The translations under genes were made by a program, and so were the position numbers. A model generated the notes under the pieces. It did no database searches. It saw only the letters and a list, made by a program, of their open reading frames with translations, and was not told where the DNA came from. Of a stretch of DNA of 64,000 bases, positions 1-7,807 are shown one piece after another. Source of the stretch: Ciceribacter sp. L1K22 (GTDB lineage: Bacteria; Pseudomonadota; Alphaproteobacteria; Rhizobiales; Rhizobiaceae). Position 1 is the stretch's first letter. Each line of letters opens with the position of its first letter. The stretch covers positions 744,001-808,000 of the forward strand of contig NZ_JAGFPK010000002.1 in the NCBI RefSeq assembly GCF_017599385.1. Reading direction: 5' to 3'.

Positions 1-1
1 C

Positions 2-1414
2 AAGGGCTGGGGAACGCCGCTCGCCGGCCACAAGGACAACCATGCCGGCCTGATGACCAAGGCCCAGATGGCCGAATTCCAGGCCGCGATGGGTGTCGCG
101 GAAGGTACCGAATGGGAGCGCTTCTCGGCGATCCGCGATACCGACGGAATGGAAGAGTTTCTGAGGTCGGTCCCGTTCTTCAAAAATGGACGGCGTCGCT
201 TTGGTGCCGAAAAGATCGTCTCGGACGGTCCAGTCCTGCTCGACGACCGGGAACTTTCGACTCAGGCCGGTTTCGGCAAGATCCTCGATGAAGTCGCACG
301 GCGAGGGGGCAGTCTGGCGGACCACATTGTAACGACTGCCCCCGACGTGACCGTCTCGACCAACCTCGGCCCCTGGGTCAACCGCCGCGGCCTCTTTGCC
401 TCGGACCACGAGGAAGATACCTTCCGCAAGGAACGCGTCCCTTCCACCCAGAAATGGGCCTTCTCGCCGGAAGGCCAGCACATCGAACTCGGCATCGCCG
501 AGATGAACCTCTTCCTCTTGCTCGGCGCCGCCGGGCTCTCGCATTCGCTCTTCGGCGAACGCATCCTGCCGATCGGTACCGTCTACGATCCCTTCGTATC
601 GCGCGGCCTCGATGCGCTGAACTACGCCTGCTACCAGGATGCCCGCTTCATGATCGTCGGCACGCCCTCCGGCGTCACGCTCGCGCCCGAAGGCGGCGCA
701 CACCAGTCGATCGGCACGCCGCTGATCGGCATGAGCCAGGACGGTCTCGCGAGCTTCGAGCCCGCCTTCCTCGATGAGCTCTCCGTTATCATGGACTGGG
801 CCTTCGACTACATGCAGCGCGACGGCGAAGGTGACCCTGACGAACGGACCTGGCTTCGTGACGAAACCGGTGGCTCGGTCTATCTGCGCCTCTCTACCCG
901 TCCGCTCGAACAGCCCGTACGCCGCGAGGATTCAGCGTTCCGGCAGGGCGTCATCGACGGCGCCTACTGGCTACGGAAACCCGGCCCCAACGCCACCGTC
1001 GTGCTCGCCTACCAGGGCTGCGTCGCCCCCGAGGTCATCCGCGCCGCCGGACTTCTGGGCGAGGACCGCCGCGACATCGGCGTGCTCGCCATCACCTCGG
1101 CCGACCGCCTGAACGCCGGCTGGACCGCGGCCCAGCGTGCCCGCCGGCGTGGCGTCTTCAATGCCAGCGGCCATGTCGAAACCCTGCTCGCCGGACTGCC
1201 GTCCCACTGCACGCTCGTGACAGTCACGGACGGGCATCCCGCCACGCTCGGCTGGCTCGGCGCCGTCCATGGCCACCGGACGATCCCGCTTGGCGTCGAG
1301 CATTTCGGCCAGACCGGCACAGTCGCCGATCTCTACCGGCATTTTGGCATCGACACCGACGCCATCCTCCGCACGGTCTCCGCCCTCACCCCCGGCCGGC
1401 GCGCCTACGGATAA
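2..1414 (+). CDS. Homodimeric-type E1 / transketolase-like enzyme, C-terminal part (5' truncated)
   Basis: The reading frame is open from the window edge, so the start lies upstream; the ATG at 53 is internal. The first visible residues (KGWGTPLAGHKDNHAGLM) match the thiamine-diphosphate enzyme family of AceE-type pyruvate dehydrogenase E1 and transketolases. The segment around residues 200-240 (GTPSGVTLAPEGGAHQSIG) is the pyrimidine-binding-domain region where AceE has its own GxTTLxGEGxxH element, followed by a transketolase C-terminal domain. About 470 residues are visible, roughly half of a full enzyme. It would act in the cytoplasm on a 2-oxo acid or sugar phosphate. Whether it works as a pyruvate dehydrogenase E1 or a transketolase cannot be decided from this part. 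A strong hairpin overlaps the stop codon. Confidence 0.8.
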   Translation, partial: KGWGTPLAGHKDNHAGLMTKAQMAEFQAAMGVAEGTEWERFSAIRDTDGMEEFLRSVPFFKNGRRRFGAEKIVSDGPVLLDDRELSTQAGFGKILDEVARRGGSLADHIVTTAPDVTVSTNLGPWVNRRGLFASDHEEDTFRKERVPSTQKWAFSPEGQHIELGIAEMNLFLLLGAAGLSHSLFGERILPIGTVYDPFVSRGLDALNYACYQDARFMIVGTPSGVTLAPEGGAHQSIGTPLIGMSQDGLASFEPAFLDELSVIMDWAFDYMQRDGEGDPDERTWLRDETGGSVYLRLSTRPLEQPVRREDSAFRQGVIDGAYWLRKPGPNATVVLAYQGCVAPEVIRAAGLLGEDRRDIGVLAITSADRLNAGWTAAQRARRRGVFNASGHVETLLAGLPSHCTLVTVTDGHPATLGWLGAVHGHRTIPLGVEHFGQTGTVADLYRHFGIDTDAILRTVSALTPGRRAYG

Positions 1415-1436
1415 GGGGACCGTCTCCGGTCCCCTT
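1413..1436 (+). terminator. Rho-independent-type hairpin after the E1-like gene
   Basis: A perfect 10-bp stem (AAGGGGACCG / CGGTCCCCTT) with a TCTC loop overlaps the TAA stop and is followed by a pyrimidine-rich CACTCTTTTC stretch. It lies between two convergent genes. Confidence 0.7.
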
Positions 1437-1465
1437 CACTCTTTTCGATCTGGTTGATTGGCCTC

Positions 1466-4400
1466 TCAGAAGTTCTGGTAGGAAGAGATCACCGCAGCCA
1501 CCTGCTCCGGCTTCATCGCCTGCAGCTGTGTTGTGGTGATCGCCTGGATCTGGCTGCTGGACAGGCTGGTGATATCGCTGGTCGAAAGCCCCGCGAGCGC
1601 CGCCGTGCTGATCGCCGCGATGTCCTCCAGCGAGAAGGTTGCGAGATCTTCGGTCGCCAGCGCATCGATCTGCAGCGAACTCAGGCCCGCCACCTGCTGC
1701 GGCGTCAGCGCTTCGACCTGCTCCGGCGTCAGCGCCGCCACCTGCGCACTGGTCAGGCCGATCAGCGAGGCAGGGTTCAGTGCCATGATCTGCGCCGTCG
1801 TCAGGGCGGCAAGACTTGCGGTCCCGAGCGCCGCCAGCTGGATGGCGTTGAGCGCTCCCAATTGCTCTGAGGTAAAGCCCGCCACCTGCGCCGTTCCGAA
1901 GGAATTGATCTGGCGATAGCTGAGCGCCGCCATCTGCGCCGTGCTGAGCACCGCGATCTGGTCCGAGCTCAACCCGGCGATATTGCTCGTCGAAAGCCCC
2001 TGGATCGCCGCGGCACTGATCGCCTTGATGTCGTCGGTCGTGAACACGGCGAAGTCAGCCGTCGTCAACGCCGTCATCTGCAGCGATGTCAGCGCCCCGA
2101 TCTGCGTCGAGGTCAGCGCGTCGAGCTGCGCCGAAGACAGAGCATCGACCTGGACCGTCGTCAGGCTCGCCACCGACTTCGTGCTGAGTGCCGCAACCTG
2201 TTCGGTCGTCAGTGCCGCGATGCCGCTGGTCGGCAGGCCGGAGATCGCGTTCGAGCCGAGCGCTGCGATCTGCGCGGTCGACAGGCTCGCGACTTGGCTC
2301 GTGGCAAGGGCGCTCAGCTGAGCGGAGGTCAGCGCACCCACCTGCGTCGTCGTCAGCGCCGCAAGCTGCAAAGTCGTCAACGCCGCCATCTTGGTCGCCG
2401 ACAGCCCCGCTATGGCCGCCGTGCTGATCACCGCCAGTTCCGCGGTGGTGAACGCCGCAAGATCGGCCGTGCTCATGGCATCGATCTGCGCCGAGGTCAG
2501 GCTTGCGATCTGCGCCGAGGTCAGCGCTTCGGCCTGGGCGACCGACAGCGCATCGATCTGCCCGGTCGTCAGTGCCGCGATCGCCCGGGTGCTTAGGGCG
2601 GCGACCTGATCTGTCGAAAGGGCCGCGATCGCATCCGAAGACAAGCCCGCCACGCCGGCCGAACTCAGCGCTGCGATCTGCGCCGTCGTCAGCCCGGTAA
2701 GATCAGCCGTGCCGAGGCCCGCAACCTGCGTCGAGGTGAGTGCGCCGATCTGCGCCACCGAGAGCGCCTCGACCTGCGTCGCCGACAAGGCGTCGATCTG
2801 CGCCGAGGTCAGGCCCGGGATCGCCTTGGTGCTGAGTGCCGCGATCTGGTCGGTCGAGAAGGAGCTGATATCCGAAATCGACAGACCGGCAACGCCAGCC
2901 GAGCTCAGGGCCGCGATCTGCAGCGTGCTGAGGCTGGCGATCTGGGCGGAGCTCAGCGCATCGATCTGCGCCGAGGTCAGCGCCGCGATCTGTGCCGTCG
3001 TCAGCGCCGCCAGTTGCTCGGTCGTCAGCGCCGCCAGCCGGTCGCCGGCAAGACCGGAGAGAGCCGAGGTGGTGATCGCGGCAATGTCTGCGGTGGAGAA
3101 GGTCGCTATATCCTCGGATGACAGCGCGCCAACCTGGGTCGAGGTCATCGACGCCACAAGCGCCGGCGTCAGCGCCTCGACCTGAGCCGTGGTCAACGCG
3201 TTGATCTGGCTGGAGCTGAGCCCCGTCACCGCAAGGCTTGTCATGGCTGCGATCTGCTCGGTCGACAGCGAAGCGATCGCGCTGTTCGACAGGACCGCAA
3301 GCTGTGTCGAAGTGAGCGCTGCGATCTGGCTCGTGCTCAGCGCCGCAAGCTGCTGCGTCGTCAGCGCCACGATCTGGTCGGTGCTGAAGGCGGCGATTTG
3401 CGAATTTGAAAGACCGGCGAGCAGTTCCGTGTCGAGCTGAGCGATATTGGCCGCTGAAAGTCCGGAAATCCCCGCTGCGCTGATCGCGGCAATCTCCTCG
3501 GTGGTGAATGTCGCCAGATCAGACGTGCTGAGGGCGGCGATCTGCGAGGAGTTGAGGGCCGCGATCTGGCTTGCGGTCAGCGCCTCGATTTGCGCCGCGC
3601 TCAGTGCATCGACCTGACTGGAGCTCAGGCCGGTAACCGCGCGTGTGCTCAGCGCTGCGATCTGCTCGGTCGTGAAAGAGGCGAGATCGCTTTCCGACAG
3701 CGCCCCTATCTGAAGCGAGGAGAGCGCTGCGATCTGGGCCGTGTCGAAAGCGGCAAGCTGCAGCGTGGTCAGGGCGCTGATGTGGTCTGTGCGAAGCGCC
3801 GCGATCTGCGTGGCCTTCAACGCGGCAAGCTGATCCGTCGAAAGCGCCGCGATCTTGTCGGTCGACAGCCCTGTGATTGCCGCGGTGCCGATCACCGCAA
3901 TCTCTTCCGGCGTGAAGCTCGCGAGATCCGAGCTGCTGAAACCGGCGATCTGCGTTGCCGTCAGTCCGGCGATCTGGGCCGACGTCAGGGCTTCGACCTG
4001 CGCATCGGAGAGCGCGTCGATCTGCGCCGAGCTCATGCCGGCGACGGTCTTGGCGGCAAGAGCCGCGACCTGCTCGGTCGAAAGCGCCGCGATCTTGTCA
4101 GTCGGCAGGCCGGAAATCGCGAGCGAATGCAGCGCCGCGATCTGCGTCGTGCTGAGAGCCGCGATCTGCTCGCTGGTGAGTGCCGCAACCTGGTTGGTCT
4201 TCAGCGCCGCGATCTGCAGCGTCTTCATCGCCTCGATCTGCTCCAGGCTGAGCGAGGCGAGTTTGTCGGTCGAAAGCCCGGCCAACGCGGCTGTACTGAT
4301 GGCCGCGATGTCGGCTGTCGAGAAGGTCGCGAGATCGGCCGAGGAGAGGGCGGCGATCTGTGCCGACGTCATGGCACCGACAAGCGCCGGCGTCAGCGCT

Positions 4401-6769
4401 TCGGCCTGATCGGCCGTAAACGCCGCGATCTGGGTGGCGCTGAGACCGCCGACGGCCCGCGTGCTGATCGCGGCGATCTGGTCGGTGGTGAGTGCAGCCA
4501 GCGCGTCGCTCGAAAGCGCGCCGAGCTGTGCCGAGGTGAGTGCGGCGATCTGCGCGGTCGTCAGTGCCATCACCTGCTGGCTGGTGAGCGCGTTGACCTG
4601 ATAGGTCTTCAGTGCCGCCAGTTGCACGGCTTTCAGGGCCGCGGCATGTTCATCGCTCAGGGCCGCTATCGTGTCGGTCGAGAGCCCGGCAAGGCCAGCG
4701 GTGCTGATCGCGGCAATCTCGTCGGTGGAGAAGGTCGCGAGATCCTCTGAGCTCAGCGCGGCAATCTGGGCGGAATTCATGCCGGCGATCTGCGATGCCT
4801 TGAGCGCCTCGACCTGATCGGTGGTCAGTGCCGCGATCTGCGTGGCCGAGAGACCGGCGATCGCCTTCGAGCTCAAGGCCGCGATCTGTTCGGTCGCGAG
4901 CGCCGCGATGTTGTCCGATGAGATCAACCTGAGCTGCGCCGAAGTGAAGGCTCCGATCTGCGCCGCGCTCAACGCCGACATCTGCTCGGTCGTCAGCGCC
5001 GGGATCTGGTTGGTCTTCAGCGCCGCGATGTGCGCCGTCTTCAGCGCCGCGATCTGGTCGTAGCTGAGCGCGGCAATGGCCGCCGTCGACAGCCCGCCGA
5101 TCGCCGCCGTGGTCATTGCCGCGATCTCGGCGGTGGTGAACAGCTCGATATCGTCGGCGCCGAGCGCGCCGAGCTGCGAGGCGGTCATGTTTCCGATCTG
5201 CGATGCGCTGAGCGCTTCGACCTGCGCCGTGCTGAGAACCGCGACCTGGGCCGACGTCAGCCCCTTGACCGCCAGCTTGCTGAGCACGCCGATCTGCTCG
5301 GCGGTGAGCGCGGCGACGCTTGCGGTCGACAGCGCCGGGATCTGTACCGAGGTCAGCGCCGCGACCTGGGCCGTCGTCAGCGCCGCCAGCTGGTCGGTGG
5401 AGAGCGCGGCGATCTGGGTCGATCTGAGGGCGGCGATCTGCGCCGTCTTCATCGCCCCGATCTGCTCCGAGGTCAGTTCCGCCAGCTTGTCGGAAGAAAG
5501 ACCGATTACGGCGGACGCGCTCAGGGCTGCCATGTCGTCAGTCGAGAAGGTCGCGATATCCTCGGCCGACAGGGCAGCGATCTGCGCCGATGACAGCGAG
5601 GCGACCTGCGAGGACGTCAGCGCCGCCACTTGCGCGGTCGAAAGGCCGGTCAACTGCGCCGAGGTCAGGCCGGGAATGGACTTGGCGTTGAGCGCCGCAA
5701 TCTGGTCGGTCGTGAATGCGGCCAGCGTATCGGCCGACAGGCTCTTGACCTGCGCTGCGTTCAGTGCAGCGATCTGCGACGTGGTCAGCTGGGAGATCTG
5801 ACCGGTCGAGAGTGCCGGAAGCTGGGTCGTCCGCAAGGCGGCGATCTGGCCTGTCTGCAGGGCGGCAAGCTGCGCGCTGGTCAGCGCGCCGATACTGTCC
5901 GCCGTCAGGCCGACAATTGCCCACGATTTGATCGCGGCGATATCGGACGTCGAGAAGACAGCGATATCCTGCGAAGTGAGCGCGGCGAGCTGTTGCGATG
6001 TCAGGGCTCCGGACTGCGTCGAGGAGAACGCCGCGATCTGCTCCGTCGATAGCAAGTCAATCTGCGCCGATGTCAGGCCGGGGATGGCGAGCGTGCTGAG
6101 GGCCGCCACCTGCGCCGTCGACAGCGTCTCTACGGAAGAAGAGGTCAGCGCCCGCACCTGGGTCGAGTTCAGCGCTGCGGTCTGCGCCGTTGAGAGCGCG
6201 GCCACCTGCGCCGTCGACAAGGCGGCGATCTGCGCGGTCTTCATCGCGGCGATCTGCGCGGTCGTCAGCGCTGCGATCTGCGCCGTCGTCAACACGGCGA
6301 TGCGGTCGGTCGCAAGACGCGCCACCGAGCCGGTGCTCATCGCGGCAATATCCGCGGTCGAGAAGGTCGCCAGTTCATCGGCCGTCAGCGTCGCGATCTG
6401 CACCGAGCTCATCGCCGCAATCTGGGCCGAGGTCAGCGCCTCGACCTGCGCCGTATCGAGCGCGGCGACCTGGCGGGTATTGAGCGCGGCGACCTGCGTT
6501 GAGACGAGGCTTTCGATCTCATTGGTCGTCAGGATCGCGATCTGGTCGAGTGTCAATCCGGTGATCGACGTCGGTGCGATGGCGCGCAACTGGGTCGTCG
6601 AGAAGACCGCCAGGTCTTCCGTTTCCAGCGCACCGATCTGGGCCGAGGACAGAACCTTGATCTGCGTTGTCGAAAGCGCCGCAACGTCTTCCGTCGTCCA
6701 GGCTGCGATCTGCGCGGTCGACAGCGCGCGGATCTGGACGGTGGTCATCGAAGGTATTGTCGAAGTCAT
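1466..6769 (-). CDS. Giant octapeptide-repeat protein (1767 aa), function unknown
   Basis: Start ATG at 6769 has an AAAGGG ribosome site about 8 nt upstream. After eight residues the protein is an unbroken array of 219 octapeptides of the form S/T-T/S-x-Q-I/V-x-A-L (for example TTAQIAAL), ending in a 7-residue tail ISSYQNF. There is no signal peptide, no membrane segment, no catalytic domain and no cysteine that I could see. The S/T-x-x-Q/E start of each octad resembles a helix N-cap box and the I and L positions would give one hydrophobic face, so a short-helix solenoid is possible; a beta-solenoid cannot be excluded. Similar LTTAQIAAL arrays are known in alphaproteobacterial proteins with vague names such as repeat, adhesin or heme-utilisation protein. 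The gene is divergent from a FecI-type sigma gene. Its role (surface, scaffold or secreted) is unknown. Confidence 0.9.
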   Translation of the reverse strand: MTSTIPSMTTVQIRALSTAQIAAWTTEDVAALSTTQIKVLSSAQIGALETEDLAVFSTTQLRAIAPTSITGLTLDQIAILTTNEIESLVSTQVAALNTRQVAALDTAQVEALTSAQIAAMSSVQIATLTADELATFSTADIAAMSTGSVARLATDRIAVLTTAQIAALTTAQIAAMKTAQIAALSTAQVAALSTAQTAALNSTQVRALTSSSVETLSTAQVAALSTLAIPGLTSAQIDLLSTEQIAAFSSTQSGALTSQQLAALTSQDIAVFSTSDIAAIKSWAIVGLTADSIGALTSAQLAALQTGQIAALRTTQLPALSTGQISQLTTSQIAALNAAQVKSLSADTLAAFTTDQIAALNAKSIPGLTSAQLTGLSTAQVAALTSSQVASLSSAQIAALSAEDIATFSTDDMAALSASAVIGLSSDKLAELTSEQIGAMKTAQIAALRSTQIAALSTDQLAALTTAQVAALTSVQIPALSTASVAALTAEQIGVLSKLAVKGLTSAQVAVLSTAQVEALSASQIGNMTASQLGALGADDIELFTTAEIAAMTTAAIGGLSTAAIAALSYDQIAALKTAHIAALKTNQIPALTTEQMSALSAAQIGAFTSAQLRLISSDNIAALATEQIAALSSKAIAGLSATQIAALTTDQVEALKASQIAGMNSAQIAALSSEDLATFSTDEIAAISTAGLAGLSTDTIAALSDEHAAALKAVQLAALKTYQVNALTSQQVMALTTAQIAALTSAQLGALSSDALAALTTDQIAAISTRAVGGLSATQIAAFTADQAEALTPALVGAMTSAQIAALSSADLATFSTADIAAISTAALAGLSTDKLASLSLEQIEAMKTLQIAALKTNQVAALTSEQIAALSTTQIAALHSLAISGLPTDKIAALSTEQVAALAAKTVAGMSSAQIDALSDAQVEALTSAQIAGLTATQIAGFSSSDLASFTPEEIAVIGTAAITGLSTDKIAALSTDQLAALKATQIAALRTDHISALTTLQLAAFDTAQIAALSSLQIGALSESDLASFTTEQIAALSTRAVTGLSSSQVDALSAAQIEALTASQIAALNSSQIAALSTSDLATFTTEEIAAISAAGISGLSAANIAQLDTELLAGLSNSQIAAFSTDQIVALTTQQLAALSTSQIAALTSTQLAVLSNSAIASLSTEQIAAMTSLAVTGLSSSQINALTTAQVEALTPALVASMTSTQVGALSSEDIATFSTADIAAITTSALSGLAGDRLAALTTEQLAALTTAQIAALTSAQIDALSSAQIASLSTLQIAALSSAGVAGLSISDISSFSTDQIAALSTKAIPGLTSAQIDALSATQVEALSVAQIGALTSTQVAGLGTADLTGLTTAQIAALSSAGVAGLSSDAIAALSTDQVAALSTRAIAALTTGQIDALSVAQAEALTSAQIASLTSAQIDAMSTADLAAFTTAELAVISTAAIAGLSATKMAALTTLQLAALTTTQVGALTSAQLSALATSQVASLSTAQIAALGSNAISGLPTSGIAALTTEQVAALSTKSVASLTTVQVDALSSAQLDALTSTQIGALTSLQMTALTTADFAVFTTDDIKAISAAAIQGLSTSNIAGLSSDQIAVLSTAQMAALSYRQINSFGTAQVAGFTSEQLGALNAIQLAALGTASLAALTTAQIMALNPASLIGLTSAQVAALTPEQVEALTPQQVAGLSSLQIDALATEDLATFSLEDIAAISTAALAGLSTSDITSLSSSQIQAITTTQLQAMKPEQVAAVISSYQNF
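1490..6745 (-). repeat. 219 tandem 24-bp coding units in 408-bp super-repeats
   Basis: The array is 5256 bp, exactly 219 x 24 bp, with no phase break. A marker octad ending in Phe with an acidic pair (types SSEDLATF, TADELATF, GADDIELF) recurs with its DNA landmark at 6600, 6360, 5952, 5544, 5136, 4728, 4320, 3912, 3504, 3096, 2688, 2448, 2040 and 1632. The spacing is 408 bp (17 octads) except for two 240-bp (10-octad) steps, 6600-6360 and 2688-2448. Other octads keep fixed places: x-x-A-I/L-x-G-L at unit 2, Lys/Arg-initial octads at units 5-6, a second F/L marker at unit 10, and x-VEAL at unit 14. Confidence 0.95.
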
Positions 6770-7061
6770 GAACGAAGCCCTTTGAGGTTATGCCATCGCT
6801 TTAAAAACCTGGCGTCCTGCCCCCGCAGACGAGAAATGCCACCCCATAATCCGGTTGCCTGCGTGGTGGCGAAGAGCTCTTCCGAACCCAAATCACCAAT
6901 GCGGCAGGCGCCGAAAATCGGCATACCGGCATGTTCGCTGATGGTTTTGATGCAGCAGGCTTGTCCGAACCTGAACGAATGCCCGATCTCGGCGGCATAA
7001 CATAAAACTTGACAATCCCAGACCATATTTTAATCGGTCGACGATCAGCCGGAACGGAAAG
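6770..7061. promoter_or_regulatory. Divergent intergenic region between repeat gene and FecI-type sigma gene
   Basis: This 292-bp region must hold promoters for both flanking genes. A TTGACA hexamer at 7009-7014 is followed by an A/T-rich stretch (CATATTTTAATC, 7024-7035) that could give a weak -10 for the sigma gene. A perfect 12-bp palindrome GAAGAGCTCTTC lies at 6871-6882. The AAAGGG ribosome site of the repeat gene is at its left edge. I see no credible gene here, and the short reading frames show no family match. Confidence 0.35.
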
Positions 7062-7688
7062 ATGCGGATTGCCGATGAGCGGGCCGACACGCGGATGGAT
7101 GAACGAGCGACGGACGCCGTCCTGCCGGCGCCAGCCCGTCCGCTTGACCCGCGCTTCGAGGACGGGCTGACCATGCACGGCGCCCTCAACGACACCTTCC
7201 TCTCGCTGCGCATGTCGCTGATCTTTAGCGTCATGCGGATCGTCCGCGACCGGCAGGCGGCCGAGGATCTGGCGCAGGAAACCTACTTGAGGGCCCGCAA
7301 GGCGATCGAGGCCGGACCGATCGAACACATCGAGGCCTTCCTCCACCAGACCGCCCGCAACCTGGCGATCGACCACCACCGCAGACAGGTGCTCGCTGGC
7401 AATGTCATCCGCCCCGACTGGTCGCCGGACGAGGTCGCCAATGTCGCCGCCGACCTGCCATCGCCCGAGGACAGCCTGATCCACCGCCAGCGGCTCGCTC
7501 TGCTCTACGAGGCGCTTTCGCGCTTGCCGGCACGCGCCCGGAGGGTCTGGGTGCTGAGCCGCATCGAAAAATGGCCGTATCCGAAGATTGCCGACCATCT
7601 CGGCGTCTCGCCGAACACGGTCTACAACGACCTGAAGATGGCGATAGGACATTGCCACGACGCTCTCGCGAAGATCGATCGGTCGTGA
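7062..7688 (+). CDS. FecI-type ECF RNA polymerase sigma factor
   Basis: A 208-residue ECF sigma factor. Region 2 is visible as LIFSVMRIVRDRQAAEDLAQ followed by ETYLRARKAI, and region 4 is an HTH near the C-terminus (PKIADHLGVSPNTVYNDLKM). The N-terminus is about 37 residues longer than usual for FecI proteins, so the ATG at 7173 (MHGALNDTFLSL) is an alternative start giving about 171 residues. By family it directs polymerase to iron-transport promoters when released by the FecR-like protein encoded next. The order sigma, FecR-type regulator, TonB-dependent receptor is the classical cell-surface signalling arrangement. Its likely target motif occurs twice just downstream (7732-7761 and 8831-8860). 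Confidence 0.9.
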   Translation: MRIADERADTRMDERATDAVLPAPARPLDPRFEDGLTMHGALNDTFLSLRMSLIFSVMRIVRDRQAAEDLAQETYLRARKAIEAGPIEHIEAFLHQTARNLAIDHHRRQVLAGNVIRPDWSPDEVANVAADLPSPEDSLIHRQRLALLYEALSRLPARARRVWVLSRIEKWPYPKIADHLGVSPNTVYNDLKMAIGHCHDALAKIDRS

Positions 7689-7711
7689 AACGAAGGCCGG
7701 AGGAGGGGACC

Positions 7712-7807
7712 ATGCAGCATAGCGAAGCCACTTTTGTGAGATCCGCCGGCCGGGATCGTCATCATGACATGGCAAGCGCGTCACAGATCTGTCCCTGGGT
7801 TATGTAA
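7712..7807 (+). CDS. Possible 31-residue leader ORF in frame with fecR
   Basis: An ATG at 7712 follows a very strong ribosome site (GGAGGAGGGG) and opens a 31-codon frame (MQHSEATFVRSAG...) ending with TAA at 7805-7807, immediately before the GTG of the FecR-type gene. Both are in the same frame, separated only by that stop. It could be a translated leader that couples into fecR, an old longer fecR N-terminus broken by a stop, or chance. The candidate sigma promoter lies inside it. Confidence 0.35.
   Translation: MQHSEATFVRSAGRDRHHDMASASQICPWVM
7732..7761 (+). promoter_or_regulatory. Candidate FecI-type sigma promoter before fecR
   Basis: TTTTGTGAGATCCG (7732-7745), an 11-bp spacer and CGTCA (7757-7761). 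The same two blocks with the same spacer length occur at 8831-8860 before the receptor gene. CGTC is a common -10 core for ECF sigma factors. Confidence 0.5.

Noticed and set aside
1490..6745. CRISPR-like tandem repeats
   Set aside because: Units are contiguous 24-bp coding repeats without spacers, diverged at the DNA level and in frame.
1454..6785. Plus-strand Arg-rich or Ser/Ala-rich frames opposite the octapeptide gene
   Set aside because: They are periodic only because the 24-bp coding repeat is; the minus-strand frame has the start, ribosome site and full-length register.
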